Positions 20,964 through 31,353 of a stretch of DNA of 64,000 nucleotides are shown here, in pieces. The position numbers and the translations under genes were made by a program. The DNA is from an uncultured beta proteobacterium (GTDB taxonomy: Bacteria > Pseudomonadota > Gammaproteobacteria > Burkholderiales > Rhodocyclaceae). Under the pieces are notes generated by a model. That model did no database searches and was not told the origin of the DNA. It saw only the letters and a list, made by a program, of their open reading frames with translations. The stretch's first letter is position 1. Each line of letters opens with the position of its first letter. Where the stretch lies: contig CAIVQO010000033.1 of the NCBI GenBank assembly GCA_903908065.1, forward strand, positions 1 to 64,000, written 5' to 3'.

Positions 20964-23900
20964 AACAGCACCCGCTCGATGCCGCCGGCATTGGCGGCGC
21001 GCACGTAGTCCTGCAGCCAGTCCGGACCCAGCAGGCTCTTCGCCATTTCGACGACGATGTAATCCGCGGTGGTCGCGGCATCGCTTTCGTAGCGTGACAG
21101 TCCTTGCAGGCAGGAGGGACAGGAAGTGAGGATCTTCACGGCCGAACTTGCGCAATTCGCCGCAGTACCGGCGCCGACTTCTGGATTGGCGCGCAGGCGT
21201 TGTGCACCGGCCTCGATTTCCTGCTGCTTGCGGAAGCGCACCTGGGTCGACACATCGGGCCGGGTCACCGCCAGAGTGCCGGATTCGCCGCAGCAGCGGT
21301 CGTTGAGATCCACGCGTTGCCCCATCAACGCGTTCGCCACCTTGATGCCGGAGTGGTGCTTCATCGGCGTGTGGCAGGGCTCGTGGTACATGTACTGAAC
21401 GCCCTTAACGCCGTCGAGGCGGATGCCCTTTTCGAACAGCCATTCGTGGATGTCCACCAGCCGGCAGCCGGGGAAGATCTTGCCGAATTCGTACTTCAGC
21501 AGCTGGTCCATGCAGGTGCCGCAGGACACCACCACCGTCTTGATGTCGAGGTAGTTGAGGGTGTTGGCGACGCGGTGGAACAGCACGCGGTTGGCGGTGG
21601 TGATGGCCTGGCCCTTGTCCTCGTCGCCCGACGAGGTCTGCGGATAGCCGCAGCACAGGTAGCCCGGCGGCAGCACCGTGGTGGCGCCGGCATGCCAGAG
21701 CATGGCCTGGGTGGCGATGCCGACCTGCGAGAACAGGCGTTCCGAGCCGCAACCGGGGAAGTAGAACACCGCTTCCGCATCCTCGCTTGCACGCTTCGGA
21801 TCGCGGATCACCGGGATCAGCGCGTCGTCCTCGATATCCAGCATGGCGCGCGAGGTGCGTGCCGGTACCGTTCGTGGCAGCGGCTTGTTGAGGAAGTGGA
21901 TCACCTGCGCCTTGGGCTCGGGCCGGCCCAGGCTGGCTGGCGGATGTGCAATGCCGTCCTGGATCAGGCCCAAGGACTTGGCCACGCGGTGCCCCAGGCG
22001 CTGCGCCTTGTAGCCGAGCTGGATCATGCCGCCACGCACCAGCTTGATGGTGGCCGGGTCGGTGGCGGAGAGGAAGGCCATCGCCGCCGCCGAGCCGGGG
22101 TTGAATTTCTTCTTGCCCTGGCGGCGCAGGAAATTGCGCATCGCCACCGAGACATCGCCGAAGTCGATGTCCACCGGGCAGGGATTGACGCACTTGTGGC
22201 ATACCGTGCAGTGGTCGGCGACATCGCCGAACTCGTCGAAATGCTGCAATGACACGCCACGCCGGGTCTGCTCTTCGTAGAGGAAAGCCTCGATTAGCAG
22301 CGAGGCGCCGAGGATCTTGTTGCGCGGGCTGTAGAGCAGGTTGGCGCGCGGCACGTGGGTCGAGCACACCGGCTTGCACTTGCCGCAGCGCAGGCAGTTC
22401 TTGATCGACTCGGAGATGCGACCGATGTCGGACTGCTCCATGATCAGCGATTCGACGCCAAGCAGCGCGAACGAAGGCGTGTAGGCGTTGGTCAGGTCGG
22501 CGCGCAGCTGCGGCAGGTCCATCAGCTTGCCGCGGTTGAAGCGGCCTTCGGGGTCGATCCGGCGCTTGTACTCGCGGAAGGGGCCGATCTCCTCGGCGCC
22601 GAGGAACTCCAGCTTGGTGATGCCAATGCCATGTTCGCCGGAAATCACCCCGCCCAGCGACTTGGCCAGCGCCATGATGCGCTCGACGGTGCGGTAGGCC
22701 GTCTGCAGCATGGCGTAGTTGTCGGAGTTCACCGGGATGTTGGTATGCACGTTGCCGTCGCCGGCGTGCATGTGCAGCGCGACGAAGAGGCGGCCCTTGA
22801 GCACGTCCTGGTGCAGGGCATCGATTCGCTCCAGCACTGGGCGATAGGCGACGCCGTCGAAGATCTCTTCCAGTAGCGGCCGCAGTTCCTGCTTCCAGGA
22901 GACGCGCAGCTCGTAGCTCTGCAGCTTGCCGAACACCGTGGCCGGTACCGGATGCCATAGCTTCACCGGCACCGCGCGCGGCGGCACCGGCAGCGGATGC
23001 CAGTGGCGAGGCATGGTTGGCGGCGGCGGCGGTGGCCAGGCGCCGTCGAGGTTGTCGAGCAGGCCTTGCCAGCGCGAACGCACCTCGGCGATGGTGGCCT
23101 GCGCCTGGTCGCGGCGGTCGCCGATCAGCTCCGCCTTGTCCAGCCCGGTGTCGCCCATGTGCAGCGGAAGTTCGCCGGCGAGGAATTCCGCCAGCGCGTC
23201 GCACAGCTCGATCTTGTTGCGGATCGACAGTTCGATGTTGAAGCGCTCGATGCCTTCGCAGTAGTCGCCCATCCGCGGCAGCGGAATGACGACGTCCTCA
23301 TTGACCTTGAAGGCGTTGGTATGGCGCGAGATCGCGGCGGTGCGCGCGCGGTCGAGCCAGAAGCGCTTGCGCGCCTCGGGGCTGACGGCGATGAAGCCCT
23401 CGCCGCCGCGGGCGTTGGCCATGCGCACCACCTCGGAGGTGGCGCGCATCACGGCGGCTTCGTCTTCGCCGACGATGTCGCCGATCAGCACCATCTTCGG
23501 TCGGCCGTGGCGCTTGGCCTTGGTGGCATAGCCGACGGCCCTGACATAGCGTTCGTCGAGGTGTTCCAGGCCCGCCAGCTGCACGCCGGCAGCGAGGCCC
23601 GCGCCGCCCGGCTTGAAGTAGTCGGTGATCTCGACGATCGAAGGCACCGCCTCGCCGACGCGGCCGAAGAATTCGAGGCAGACGGTGCGCGTCACCGGCG
23701 GCATGCGGTGCAGGATCCACACCGCCGAGGTGATCAGGCCGTCGCAGCCCTCCTTCTGCACGCCGGGCAGGCCGGCGAGGAACTTGTCGGTCACATCTTT
23801 GCCCAGCCCGGTCTTACGGAAGGTGGTGCCGGGAATCGAGAGGAATTCCTCGCGCTCGACACGGCCGTCGTCTGCCAGGTGCTTGACGCGGAAGGTGGCT

Positions 23901-24874
23901 GTTTCCTGCTCGTGGATCTTGCCCAGGTTGTGGCCGATGCGTTCCACTTCTAGCCAGCGGCCCTCGGTGTCGACCATCTTCCACGAGGCCAGGTTGTCCA
24001 GCGCCGTGCCCCACAGCACGGCCTTCTTGCCGCCGGCGTTCATGGCGATGTTGCCGCCGATGCAGGAGGCATCGGCCGAGGTCGGATCGCAGGCGAAGAC
24101 GCGCCCGGCTTCCTCGGCGCGCTCCATGACGCGGCGGGTGACCACTCCGGCGCCGGTGTAGATCGTGCCATAGCTGCGGGTCACGCCGGGCAGTGTGGCC
24201 TCGGTCACCGGCCCCATGTCGATCAGCTTCTCAGTATTGATCACCGCCGAGCGCGCATCCAGCGGTACAGCGCCACCGGTGTAGCCGGTGCCGCCGCCGC
24301 GCGGGATGATGGTCAGGCCGAGCGCGATGCAGTCACGCACCAGCGGCGCTACTTCGGCTTCGGTATCGGGTGTCAGCACGACGAAGGGATATTCGACGCG
24401 CCAGTCGGTGGCGTCCGTCACGTGCGATACGCGCGCCAGGCCGTCGAAGCCGATGTTGTCGCGGCGCGTGTGGCGCACCAGGCTGCGCAGGGCCTTGGCG
24501 CGCAGGGCGCGGGTTTCGTCGAACCAGCGCTCGAAGGACTGCACCGCCTCGCGCGCCGCATCGAGCAGGCGCGCTACGCGTTCATTGCCTTCGCGCCGCT
24601 TGTCGATTTCACGCAGGCGGTGGCGCAGGGCCTCGACCAGCGCCTCGCGCCGTTCGCGGTTGCCAAGCAGGTCGTCTTCCAGGTAGGGGTTGCGCCGCAC
24701 CACCCAGATGTCGCCGAGCACTTCGTAGAGCATGCGCGCCGAGCGGCCGGTCACGCGTTCCGCGCGCAGTTCGGTCAGCGTTGCCCACGCCTCGGCGCCG
24801 AGCAGGCGAATCACGATTTCGCGGTCGGAAAACGAGGTGTAGTTATAGGGAATTTCGCGCAGGCGGGCGGTCAT
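20960..24874 (-). CDS. DUF3683 FAD-linked oxidase / Fe-S oxidoreductase fusion (GlcD-GlcF-like)
   Basis: A 1304-aa flavo-iron-sulphur oxidoreductase. Layout: N-terminal DUF3683 region ([26 protein letters not shown], to about 170). A PCMH-type FAD domain follows with [16 protein letters not shown] near residue 191. Next is an FAD-oxidase C-terminal domain with [19 protein letters not shown] and [13 protein letters not shown]. Two 4Fe-4S motifs follow, [11 protein letters not shown] near 825 and [12 protein letters not shown] near 890. The C-terminus has two CCG cysteine-rich domains ([20 protein letters not shown]). The chain equals a GlcD/D-lactate-dehydrogenase flavoprotein fused to a GlcF-type Fe-S subunit, so oxidation of a 2-hydroxyacid feeding the quinone pool is inferred; the substrate is unknown. 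No Shine-Dalgarno is visible at the ATG at 24874. One exact iterated decamer lies at 21171. Confidence 0.88.
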   Translation of the reverse strand: MTARLREIPYNYTSFSDREIVIRLLGAEAWATLTELRAERVTGRSARMLYEVLGDIWVVRRNPYLEDDLLGNRERREALVEALRHRLREIDKRREGNERVARLLDAAREAVQSFERWFDETRALRAKALRSLVRHTRRDNIGFDGLARVSHVTDATDWRVEYPFVVLTPDTEAEVAPLVRDCIALGLTIIPRGGGTGYTGGAVPLDARSAVINTEKLIDMGPVTEATLPGVTRSYGTIYTGAGVVTRRVMERAEEAGRVFACDPTSADASCIGGNIAMNAGGKKAVLWGTALDNLASWKMVDTEGRWLEVERIGHNLGKIHEQETATFRVKHLADDGRVEREEFLSIPGTTFRKTGLGKDVTDKFLAGLPGVQKEGCDGLITSAVWILHRMPPVTRTVCLEFFGRVGEAVPSIVEITDYFKPGGAGLAAGVQLAGLEHLDERYVRAVGYATKAKRHGRPKMVLIGDIVGEDEAAVMRATSEVVRMANARGGEGFIAVSPEARKRFWLDRARTAAISRHTNAFKVNEDVVIPLPRMGDYCEGIERFNIELSIRNKIELCDALAEFLAGELPLHMGDTGLDKAELIGDRRDQAQATIAEVRSRWQGLLDNLDGAWPPPPPPTMPRHWHPLPVPPRAVPVKLWHPVPATVFGKLQSYELRVSWKQELRPLLEEIFDGVAYRPVLERIDALHQDVLKGRLFVALHMHAGDGNVHTNIPVNSDNYAMLQTAYRTVERIMALAKSLGGVISGEHGIGITKLEFLGAEEIGPFREYKRRIDPEGRFNRGKLMDLPQLRADLTNAYTPSFALLGVESLIMEQSDIGRISESIKNCLRCGKCKPVCSTHVPRANLLYSPRNKILGASLLIEAFLYEEQTRRGVSLQHFDEFGDVADHCTVCHKCVNPCPVDIDFGDVSVAMRNFLRRQGKKKFNPGSAAAMAFLSATDPATIKLVRGGMIQLGYKAQRLGHRVAKSLGLIQDGIAHPPASLGRPEPKAQVIHFLNKPLPRTVPARTSRAMLDIEDDALIPVIRDPKRASEDAEAVFYFPGCGSERLFSQVGIATQAMLWHAGATTVLPPGYLCCGYPQTSSGDEDKGQAITTANRVLFHRVANTLNYLDIKTVVVSCGTCMDQLLKYEFGKIFPGCRLVDIHEWLFEKGIRLDGVKGVQYMYHEPCHTPMKHHSGIKVANALMGQRVDLNDRCCGESGTLAVTRPDVSTQVRFRKQQEIEAGAQRLRANPEVGAGTAANCASSAVKILTSCPSCLQGLSRYESDAATTADYIVVEMAKSLLGPDWLQDYVRAANAGGIERVLL
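21171..21180 (+). repeat. Iterated decamer GCGCCGACTT, copy 1
   Basis: Exact copy inside the FAD/Fe-S gene, where the minus-strand codons read EVGAG. See the finding on the iterated motif. Confidence 0.7.
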
Positions 24875-25025
24875 GCGAAGGCGGGGAAGGGCGGAACATG
24901 GCATTTTAGGCCATTGCACCGCAACATTGGAGCGCGGCAAGACCCTGGCGCGGATACGGACACCCTTGTAATTTGATGTCATCGCCACCATATTGGCGCT
25001 GTTTGCCCCATCGATGGAGACCTCC

Positions 25026-25664
25026 ATGCCTACCCGTCTGCTCGCCGTGCTTGCTTTCGTCGCCACCCTGCTCTCGGGCTGCGGCTACAACCAGATCCAG
25101 ATCAACGACGAGGGCGTGAACGCCGCCTGGTCCGAGGTGCTCAACCAGTACAAGCGGCGTGCCGACCTGATTCCCAACCTGGTGCAGACGGTGCAGGGCT
25201 ATGCCGCGCACGAGAAGGAGGTACTGACCCGCGTCACCGAGGCGCGCGCCAACGTTGCCGGGATCAAGGCCACGCCGGAGCTGGTCAACGATCCGGCTGC
25301 CCTGGCGGCTTTCCAGAAGGCGCAGGGTGAACTGTCCGGCGCACTGTCGCGGCTGCTGGTGGTGGCGGAGAACTATCCGCAGCTCAAGGCCGACGCCAAC
25401 TTTCGCGATCTGCAGGCCCAGCTCGAAGGCACGGAAAATCGCATCACCGTGGCGCGCAACCGTTACATCAAGTCGGTGCAGGAGTACAACATTTCGGTAC
25501 GGACCTTCCCCAACAACCTGACGGCCATGGTCATGGGCTGGACGCCGAAGGCGAACTTCACGGTGGAAGACGAAAAAGCGATCTCGAACGCGCCCAAGGT
25601 CAATTTCGGCGCGCCTGCCGCCGTCCCGCTAGCGCCGACTTCTGCGCCCGCGCCTGCAAAATGA
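25026..25664 (+). CDS. lemA: LemA family lipoprotein
   Basis: A 212-aa LemA protein. The ATG at 25026 has GGAGA at 25016-25020 and gives [25 protein letters not shown] with lipobox LSGC; the track's TTG start is rejected. The helical LemA core is typical ([41 protein letters not shown] ... [32 protein letters not shown]). LemA proteins commonly precede TPM-domain genes, as here; function is poorly defined. An exact iterated decamer lies in the Pro/Ala-rich C-terminal tail ([11 protein letters not shown]). Confidence 0.93.
   Translation: MPTRLLAVLAFVATLLSGCGYNQIQINDEGVNAAWSEVLNQYKRRADLIPNLVQTVQGYAAHEKEVLTRVTEARANVAGIKATPELVNDPAALAAFQKAQGELSGALSRLLVVAENYPQLKADANFRDLQAQLEGTENRITVARNRYIKSVQEYNISVRTFPNNLTAMVMGWTPKANFTVEDEKAISNAPKVNFGAPAAVPLAPTSAPAPAK
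25632..25641 (+). repeat. Iterated decamer GCGCCGACTT, copy 2
   Basis: Exact copy in the Pro/Ala-rich tail of LemA (codons read APTS), a permissive protein position. Confidence 0.7.
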
Positions 25665-25668
25665 ATTC

Positions 25669-26490
<822 letters not shown>

Positions 26491-26491
26491 G

Positions 26492-26989
26492 ATGAGACTC
26501 ACGCGCTTGCTGAAGCATCTGCTGTTGCCCGACTGGTGGCGCCGGCGGGTGTTCTCCGCCGCCGACCTGGCCGCCGTGGGCCAGGCCATTACCGCCAGCG
26601 AAACCCGGCATCGCGGCGAGTTGCGTTTCGTCGTCGAAGCCGGCCTGCCGCCGGCCGCCCTGTGGCGCGAGGTCACGCCGCGCCAGCGCGCCGCTGAACT
26701 GTTCGCCAGCGAACGTGTATGGGATACGGAAGAGAACAGCGGCATCCTGATCTACGTCGAACTGGCTGACCGCCGCGTCGAGATCCTCGCCGACCGGGGT
26801 ATCGCCGCGCGCGTGGCACAGGCTGAATGGGACGCGATCTGCCGCGCCATGGAGCAGGCCTTCGGCGCCGGGCGCTGGCGCGAAGGCGCGCTGGCCGCCG
26901 TGGCCCGTGCATCCGAACTGCTGGCGGAACACTTCCCCGCCGACGAAACCAACCCGAACGAACTGCCCGACGCGCCGCTGATGCTCTGA
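26492..26989 (+). CDS. Second TPM domain protein
   Basis: A 165-aa protein. The ATG at 26492 starts MRLTRLLKHLLLPDWWRRRVFSAADLAAVGQAI with GAGGTGGTGAG before it. The TPM-like pattern is HRGELRFVVEAGLPPAALWREVTPRQRAAELFASERVWDTEENSGILIYVELADRRVEILADRGI. It lacks a classical signal peptide, unlike the preceding paralogue, and seems cytoplasmic or peripherally membrane-bound. It is one nucleotide after the first TPM stop and so operonic with it. Confidence 0.88.
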   Translation: MRLTRLLKHLLLPDWWRRRVFSAADLAAVGQAITASETRHRGELRFVVEAGLPPAALWREVTPRQRAAELFASERVWDTEENSGILIYVELADRRVEILADRGIAARVAQAEWDAICRAMEQAFGAGRWREGALAAVARASELLAEHFPADETNPNELPDAPLML

Positions 26990-27024
26990 CGAGCTGCGGC
27001 AGGCCGCTCCGCTAGACTGCGGCC

Positions 27025-28377
27025 ATGTCTGCCCACCGCTCCCTGCCGCGTGAACTGCTGCACCTGGCCTGGCCGGTGCTGATCGCCCAGGCGGCGGTGA
27101 TGGCCACCAGCGTGATCGACACCCTGATGGCTGGCCGTTTGTCAGCGCTGGACCTCGCCGCCGTCGGCATCGGCGCCAGCATCTACGCCACGGTCTTCGT
27201 CACCGCCATGGGCGTGCTGCTGGCGCTGACGCCGGTGGTTTCGCACCATTACGGCGCCGGCCGCTACACCGAGATCGGCGCCGACGTGCGCCAGTGCGCA
27301 TGGCTGGCAGTGCTGTTGTCGATTGCTACCTTCACGCTGCTGAAGAACCCCGATCCGCTGCTGGCGATTTCGCGCCTGACGCCCGACGTCGAAGTCCGAG
27401 TCCGCGCCTACCTCGACGGCGTGGCCTGGGCCGCACCCGGGGTGCTGTTCTTCCGCGTCTTTTTCGGCTTTACCACCGGCATTGGCCGGCCACGCCCGGT
27501 GATGGCCTTCAATCTGCTGGGCCTTTCGCTGAAGGTGCCGCTCAATGCCATCTTCATGTACGGCCACTTCGGCCTGCCGGCGCTGGGCGGCGCCGGCTGC
27601 GGCTGGTCCACGGCGGTCACCGCCTGGATCATGACGCTGGCCGCCTGGTGGTGGTGCCGGCGCGATGCCGACTATGGGCCCTACGCCGTGTTCGCCCGCT
27701 TCGATCCGCCACGTCCGGCGGCCTTGCGCGAACTCCTGAAGCTGGGCCTGCCGATGGGCGTCACCTTCCTGGTCGACGTCACCGCCTTCACCTTCATGGC
27801 CCTGTTCGTCGCCCGACTCGGCGCCGCCACCTCGGCCGCGCACCAGATCGCCGCCAATGTCGCCGTTTTCGTCTTCATGGTGCCTCTGTCGCTGGGCAAT
27901 GCCACCGGCGTGCTGGTGGGCCAGGCGCTGGGCGCAGGCGAAAGTCGGCGCGCGCGACACGCCGGCCTGCTCGGCCTGGGAGTCGCCATCGCCATCGCCG
28001 CCGCGACCGGCAGCGTGATCTGGTTCGGCGCCGGGGCGCTGGCGCGCGGCTATACCACCGACACCGCCGTGGCTTCCGCCGCCACCGGCTTGCTCGCCAT
28101 CGTCGCCCTGTATCACGTAGTCGACGCGGTGCAGGCGGTGATGGCCCAGGTGCTGCGTGGCTACAAGCGGGCCACGGCGCCGATGGTGATCTATGCAGTG
28201 GCCTTGTGGGGCGTCGGTCTTGGCGGTGGCTACCTGCTGGCGCTCACCGACAGCCTGGGCGCAGCGCGAGGCGCCGCCGGTTTCTGGATGGCTGCGGTGG
28301 CCAGCCTGACGCTCGCCGGAATGGGCGTGACGGGGTATTTCCTGTGGATATCGCGCCAGAGCAAGCTACCAGGATGA
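27025..28377 (+). CDS. MATE family efflux transporter (NorM type)
   Basis: A 450-aa inner-membrane cation-coupled drug exporter with about 12 hydrophobic segments in two repeats. Typical wording: LAWPVLIAQAAVMATSVIDTLMAGRLSALDLAAVGIGASIYATVF in repeat one and HQIAANVAVFVFMVPLSLGNATGVLVGQALGAGE in repeat two. No regulator is adjacent. An exact iterated decamer occurs in antisense orientation (GESRRARH) and another lies just past the stop. Confidence 0.92.
   Translation: MSAHRSLPRELLHLAWPVLIAQAAVMATSVIDTLMAGRLSALDLAAVGIGASIYATVFVTAMGVLLALTPVVSHHYGAGRYTEIGADVRQCAWLAVLLSIATFTLLKNPDPLLAISRLTPDVEVRVRAYLDGVAWAAPGVLFFRVFFGFTTGIGRPRPVMAFNLLGLSLKVPLNAIFMYGHFGLPALGGAGCGWSTAVTAWIMTLAAWWWCRRDADYGPYAVFARFDPPRPAALRELLKLGLPMGVTFLVDVTAFTFMALFVARLGAATSAAHQIAANVAVFVFMVPLSLGNATGVLVGQALGAGESRRARHAGLLGLGVAIAIAAATGSVIWFGAGALARGYTTDTAVASAATGLLAIVALYHVVDAVQAVMAQVLRGYKRATAPMVIYAVALWGVGLGGGYLLALTDSLGAARGAAGFWMAAVASLTLAGMGVTGYFLWISRQSKLPG
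27942..27951 (-). repeat. Iterated decamer GCGCCGACTT, copy 3
   Basis: Exact reverse-orientation copy in the MATE gene, where codons read ESRRA. Confidence 0.7.
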
Positions 28378-28394
28378 TCGACGCCGTAGCGGCG

Positions 28395-28404
28395 GCGCCG
28401 ACTT
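28395..28404 (+). repeat. Iterated decamer GCGCCGACTT, copy 4 (intergenic)
   Basis: Exact copy 18 nt past the MATE stop in non-coding DNA, extended as GCGCCGACTTTTG. Confidence 0.7.
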
Positions 28405-28545
28405 TTGCGACGATACAGACCAGCCGGCGCGGCATGGCCTGCGGCCAACTATGGCAATGACATCTTTTCCGGCTCGGTGCATACTCCGTGGGCATTGCAG
28501 GGAAGCCGTTTGCTTCCGTAACGATGCGGACCGGAGGTGTTGAGG

Positions 28546-28986
28546 GTGGGCAGAATTCAATCCGTGGTGGAATCCACGTCGGCAGCTGAGCCGGCTGCCA
28601 GCCTGCGCGAACTGCCGCGCGTGCAGCAGGTGCCGGGTGAGCCGCGCCGGCGCTGGTTCCACGGCCACGAGATGGACCTGGTGGTCTGGGAAGGTGCGGA
28701 AGGCGCGCTGCTAGGCTTTCAGCTGGCTTATGACCGGCACCGCAACGAGCATTCGATCGAATGGCGTGCCGGGCGCGGCTTTGCCCACTACCAGGTCGAT
28801 GACGGCGAGGCGGTGGCGCTGTCGAAGGAAACGCCCTTTCTCTATCGAAACGGCGCGTTCGAACGCGACCGGGTGCTGACCCAGTTTCTGGCTGTGGCGG
28901 GCAGCCTGCCGCCGGTGATCCGGGAGTTTGTCGCGGCACGGCTGGGAGAGTTCGAGGACGCCGGGGGACGGACAGCCGGGCTATGA
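28546..28986 (+). CDS. Hypothetical protein (GTG start)
   Basis: Not recognised. Candidate starts are GTG 28537, TTG 28540 and GTG 28546; the last has GGAGG at 28533-28537 with 8-nt spacing and is chosen (MGRIQSVVESTSAAEPAAS). The 146-aa product has no signal or TM segment. Its centre (RRRWFHGHEMDLVVWEGAEGALLGFQLAYDRHRNEHSIEWRAGRGFAHYQVDDGE) looks like a compact beta domain. It is upstream of, and co-directional with, the DUF1330 gene. The preceding 168 nt hold an iterated decamer but no gene. Confidence 0.6.
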   Translation: MGRIQSVVESTSAAEPAASLRELPRVQQVPGEPRRRWFHGHEMDLVVWEGAEGALLGFQLAYDRHRNEHSIEWRAGRGFAHYQVDDGEAVALSKETPFLYRNGAFERDRVLTQFLAVAGSLPPVIREFVAARLGEFEDAGGRTAGL

Positions 28987-29013
28987 TGAGGCCCGACACG
29001 ACGAGGAGGACGC

Positions 29014-29301
29014 ATGGGCAAGGCCTGGCTGATTGGACACATCACGGTGAAGGACGCGGCGAAGTGGGACGAATACCGCAGCAAGGTGCCGGCGACGATG
29101 GCGCCGTTTGGCGCCGAACTGAGTTTTCGCGGCAAGCTGGCGAAGGTATTCTCGGGCACTCATGCGCACACCGACGTAGTGGTGGGAAGCTTTCCCGACC
29201 GCGCTGCGCTGGAGGCCTGGCATGCTTCGCCGGCTTATCAGGCGCTGATTCCGCTGCGCACCGCGGCAGCCGATGTCGACCTGATGTCGTATGACAGCTG
29301 A
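29014..29301 (+). CDS. DUF1330 domain protein
   Basis: A 95-aa dimeric alpha-beta-barrel (ferredoxin-like) protein of the DUF1330 family, function unassigned. Pattern: KAWLIGHITVKDAAKWDEYRSKVPATMAPFGAELSFRGK and VVVGSFPDRAALEAWHASPAYQALIPLRTAAADVDLM, including the FPDxxAxxAWxxSPxYQ motif. GAGGAGG precedes the ATG. It overlaps the next gene by 11 nt. Confidence 0.92.
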   Translation: MGKAWLIGHITVKDAAKWDEYRSKVPATMAPFGAELSFRGKLAKVFSGTHAHTDVVVGSFPDRAALEAWHASPAYQALIPLRTAAADVDLMSYDS

Positions 29302-29620
29302 TCCGCGCCTGGCGCCGTCGCGCGGGCGGATCGCGGGTGCACTGATCGGAGGCTACCTGCTTGCCGCGACTGCGTCGGCGCTGGCCGTGCGGGTCAATTA
29401 CGCCGGCGTGCCGGAAAAGGAAATTTCAAGCGGCATGGCCGCCTTCGGCATGATGCTGATGTATCTGGTGCTGTTTGGCGCCACGACACTGCTGCACAGC
29501 GGCGTGCTGGCCTGGTGGCTGCGCGGCCGGGTACGGATCTGGCTTGTGGCGTTGGCGGCCGTGCCGGTGGCGATGCTCAGCTTCGTCTTCGGCTTCTTCG
29601 TGATGGCGGGCCGGGCCTAG
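29291..29620 (+). CDS. Small three-TM membrane protein, unknown
   Basis: A 109-aa protein with three hydrophobic helices (GALIGGYLLAATASALAV, GMMLMYLVLFGATTLLHSGVLAWWL, IWLVALAAVPVAMLSFVFGFFVMAG). The layout suggests a small inner-membrane protein resembling iron-uptake or DUF-type accessory proteins, but I cannot name the family. Its start overlaps the DUF1330 gene and its stop overlaps the convergent metW by 4 nt. Confidence 0.65.
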   Translation: MTADPRLAPSRGRIAGALIGGYLLAATASALAVRVNYAGVPEKEISSGMAAFGMMLMYLVLFGATTLLHSGVLAWWLRGRVRIWLVALAAVPVAMLSFVFGFFVMAGRA

Positions 29621-30210
29621 CGGCCCAGGCGATACACGGCGAGGCTGCCGAGGAAGTTCTGCTCTTCGGTCACGGTGCGTCCGGCGTCGTCGAGCACCTG
29701 GCGCTCGCGGATCACCAGGCCCATCTTGTCGCACAAGGACTCGAAATCGAGGATGGTGAAGAAGCGCAGGTTGGGCGTGTCGAACCATTCGTAGGGCAGG
29801 TCTTCCGACACCGGCATGCGCCCGGACATGACCGCCATGCGGTTCTTCCAGTAGGCGAAGTTGGGGAAGCTGACCACCGCCTCGCGTCCGACGCGCAGCA
29901 TTTCGCCGAGGATGCGCTCGGTGTGGCGCACGGTTTGCAGCGTGCGCGAGAGCACCACGTGGTTGAAGGTCTGGTCGTCAAAACCGGCCAGGCCCTGCTC
30001 GAGGTTACCCTGGATCACGTTGATGCCGTTGCCAATGGCGGCCAGCACTTCGGCATCTTCAAGTTCGACGCCATAGCCCTTGGCGCCGCGTTCGTCGATC
30101 AGGCGGCGCAGCAGCGAGCCGTCGCCACATCCCAGGTCGAGCACGCGCTCGCCGGGCTGCACCCAGCTGGCGATTAGGTCGAAATCGGCCCGTTCGAAGG
30201 CGCCTGTCAT
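29617..30210 (-). CDS. metW: Methionine biosynthesis protein MetW
   Basis: A 197-aa class I SAM-methyltransferase-fold protein required with MetX for homoserine acylation in several proteobacteria. Motif I is [16 protein letters not shown]. Family segments: [60 protein letters not shown] and [20 protein letters not shown]. The ATG at 30210 overlaps the metX stop (ATGA); the much longer track ORF is an out-of-frame extension through metX. Confidence 0.96.
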   Translation of the reverse strand: MTGAFERADFDLIASWVQPGERVLDLGCGDGSLLRRLIDERGAKGYGVELEDAEVLAAIGNGINVIQGNLEQGLAGFDDQTFNHVVLSRTLQTVRHTERILGEMLRVGREAVVSFPNFAYWKNRMAVMSGRMPVSEDLPYEWFDTPNLRFFTILDFESLCDKMGLVIRERQVLDDAGRTVTEEQNFLGSLAVYRLGR

Positions 30211-31346
30211 GGCGTGATCCGTTTCATGTAGGCGTCGACCACGGCATGGTAGTGCGGGTCGTCCATGAGGAAGGAGTCGTGGCCGTGCTCGCTCTGGATC
30301 TCGGCATAGGCCACGTCCTGGCCGTTGTGCACCAGGGCATTGACGATCTCGCGCGAACGCTCGGGCGAGAAGCGCCAGTCGCTGGAGAAGGCGACTACCA
30401 GGAACTTCGCCTGCGCAACGGCGAGTGCTTTGGCCAAGTCGCCGCCGGCGACGCGCGCCGGGTCGAAGTAGTCGAGAGCGCGCGTCATCAGCAGGTAGGT
30501 GTTGGCGTCGAAATAGCCGGCGAACTTGTCGCCCTGGTAATGCAGGTAGGACTCGATCTCGAACTCGACGTCGAAACCGTAGCTGCCCGCCTCGGGGCGC
30601 CGCTTGCGGCCGAACTTCTCGGCCATCTGGTCCTCGGCGAGGTAGGTGATGTGGCCCAGCATGCGCGCCAGGCGCAGGCCGCGCCAGGGGTGGCTGCCGT
30701 GGGCGTAGTAGTGGCCGCCGTGGAAATCGGGATCGGTAAGAATGGCTTGGCGCGCAACATCGTTGAAGGCGATGTTCTCGGCCGTCAGGTTGGGTGCCGC
30801 CGCAATCACGATGGCATGGCGCACGCGCTCGGGGAAGGTGATCGCCCAGCGCATGGCCTGCATGCCGCCAAGGCTGCCGCCCATCACCGCCGCCCACTGG
30901 CGGATGCCGAGGTAATCGGCCAGGCGCGCCTGGGCATGGACCCAGTCCACCACCGCCACCATCGGGAAATCGGAACCCCAGGGTTTGCCGGTGGCCGGGT
31001 TGATCGACTTCGGCCCGGTCGAGCCGTGGCAGCCGCCAAGGTTGTTCACGCCGACGATGAAGAAGCGATCGGTGTCGAGCGGCCGGCCGGGGCCGACGAT
31101 GTTGTCCCACCAGCCGAGGGTCTTGTCCACGTTGTCCGGGTCGGTGTGGCCGGCGACATGGTGGTGGCCGGAAAGCGCATGGCAGATCAGAATGGCGTTC
31201 GAGGCGTCGGCGTTCAGCGTGCCGTAGGTTTCATACACCAGATCGTAGGCAGGCAACTGCGCCCCGCTGCGCAAGGGTAGCGGCTGGTCGAAATGCGCGA
31301 CCTTGGCGGAGACCAGGCCAACGCCCCGGGGGGAACTCGTAGTCAT
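30207..31346 (-). CDS. metX: Homoserine O-acyltransferase MetX
   Basis: A 379-aa alpha/beta-hydrolase acyltransferase making O-acyl-homoserine, the first committed step of methionine synthesis. The nucleophile Ser is in [14 protein letters not shown] near residue 157; the catalytic His segment is [15 protein letters not shown] near 354. The N-terminal [30 protein letters not shown] and [14 protein letters not shown] are diagnostic. The acyl donor (acetyl- or succinyl-CoA) cannot be settled by eye; many MetX proteins paired with MetW use succinyl-CoA. The ATG at 31346 lies 7 nt after the ptsI stop, so co-transcription with the PTS genes is likely. Confidence 0.95.
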   Translation of the reverse strand: MTTSSPRGVGLVSAKVAHFDQPLPLRSGAQLPAYDLVYETYGTLNADASNAILICHALSGHHHVAGHTDPDNVDKTLGWWDNIVGPGRPLDTDRFFIVGVNNLGGCHGSTGPKSINPATGKPWGSDFPMVAVVDWVHAQARLADYLGIRQWAAVMGGSLGGMQAMRWAITFPERVRHAIVIAAAPNLTAENIAFNDVARQAILTDPDFHGGHYYAHGSHPWRGLRLARMLGHITYLAEDQMAEKFGRKRRPEAGSYGFDVEFEIESYLHYQGDKFAGYFDANTYLLMTRALDYFDPARVAGGDLAKALAVAQAKFLVVAFSSDWRFSPERSREIVNALVHNGQDVAYAEIQSEHGHDSFLMDDPHYHAVVDAYMKRITP

Positions 31347-31353
31347 GCGCCGA

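Noticed and set aside
21405-23204. 599-aa minus ORF inside the FAD/Fe-S gene
   Set aside because: Same-strand +1 shadow frame, Arg/Ala/Gly-rich, no motifs.
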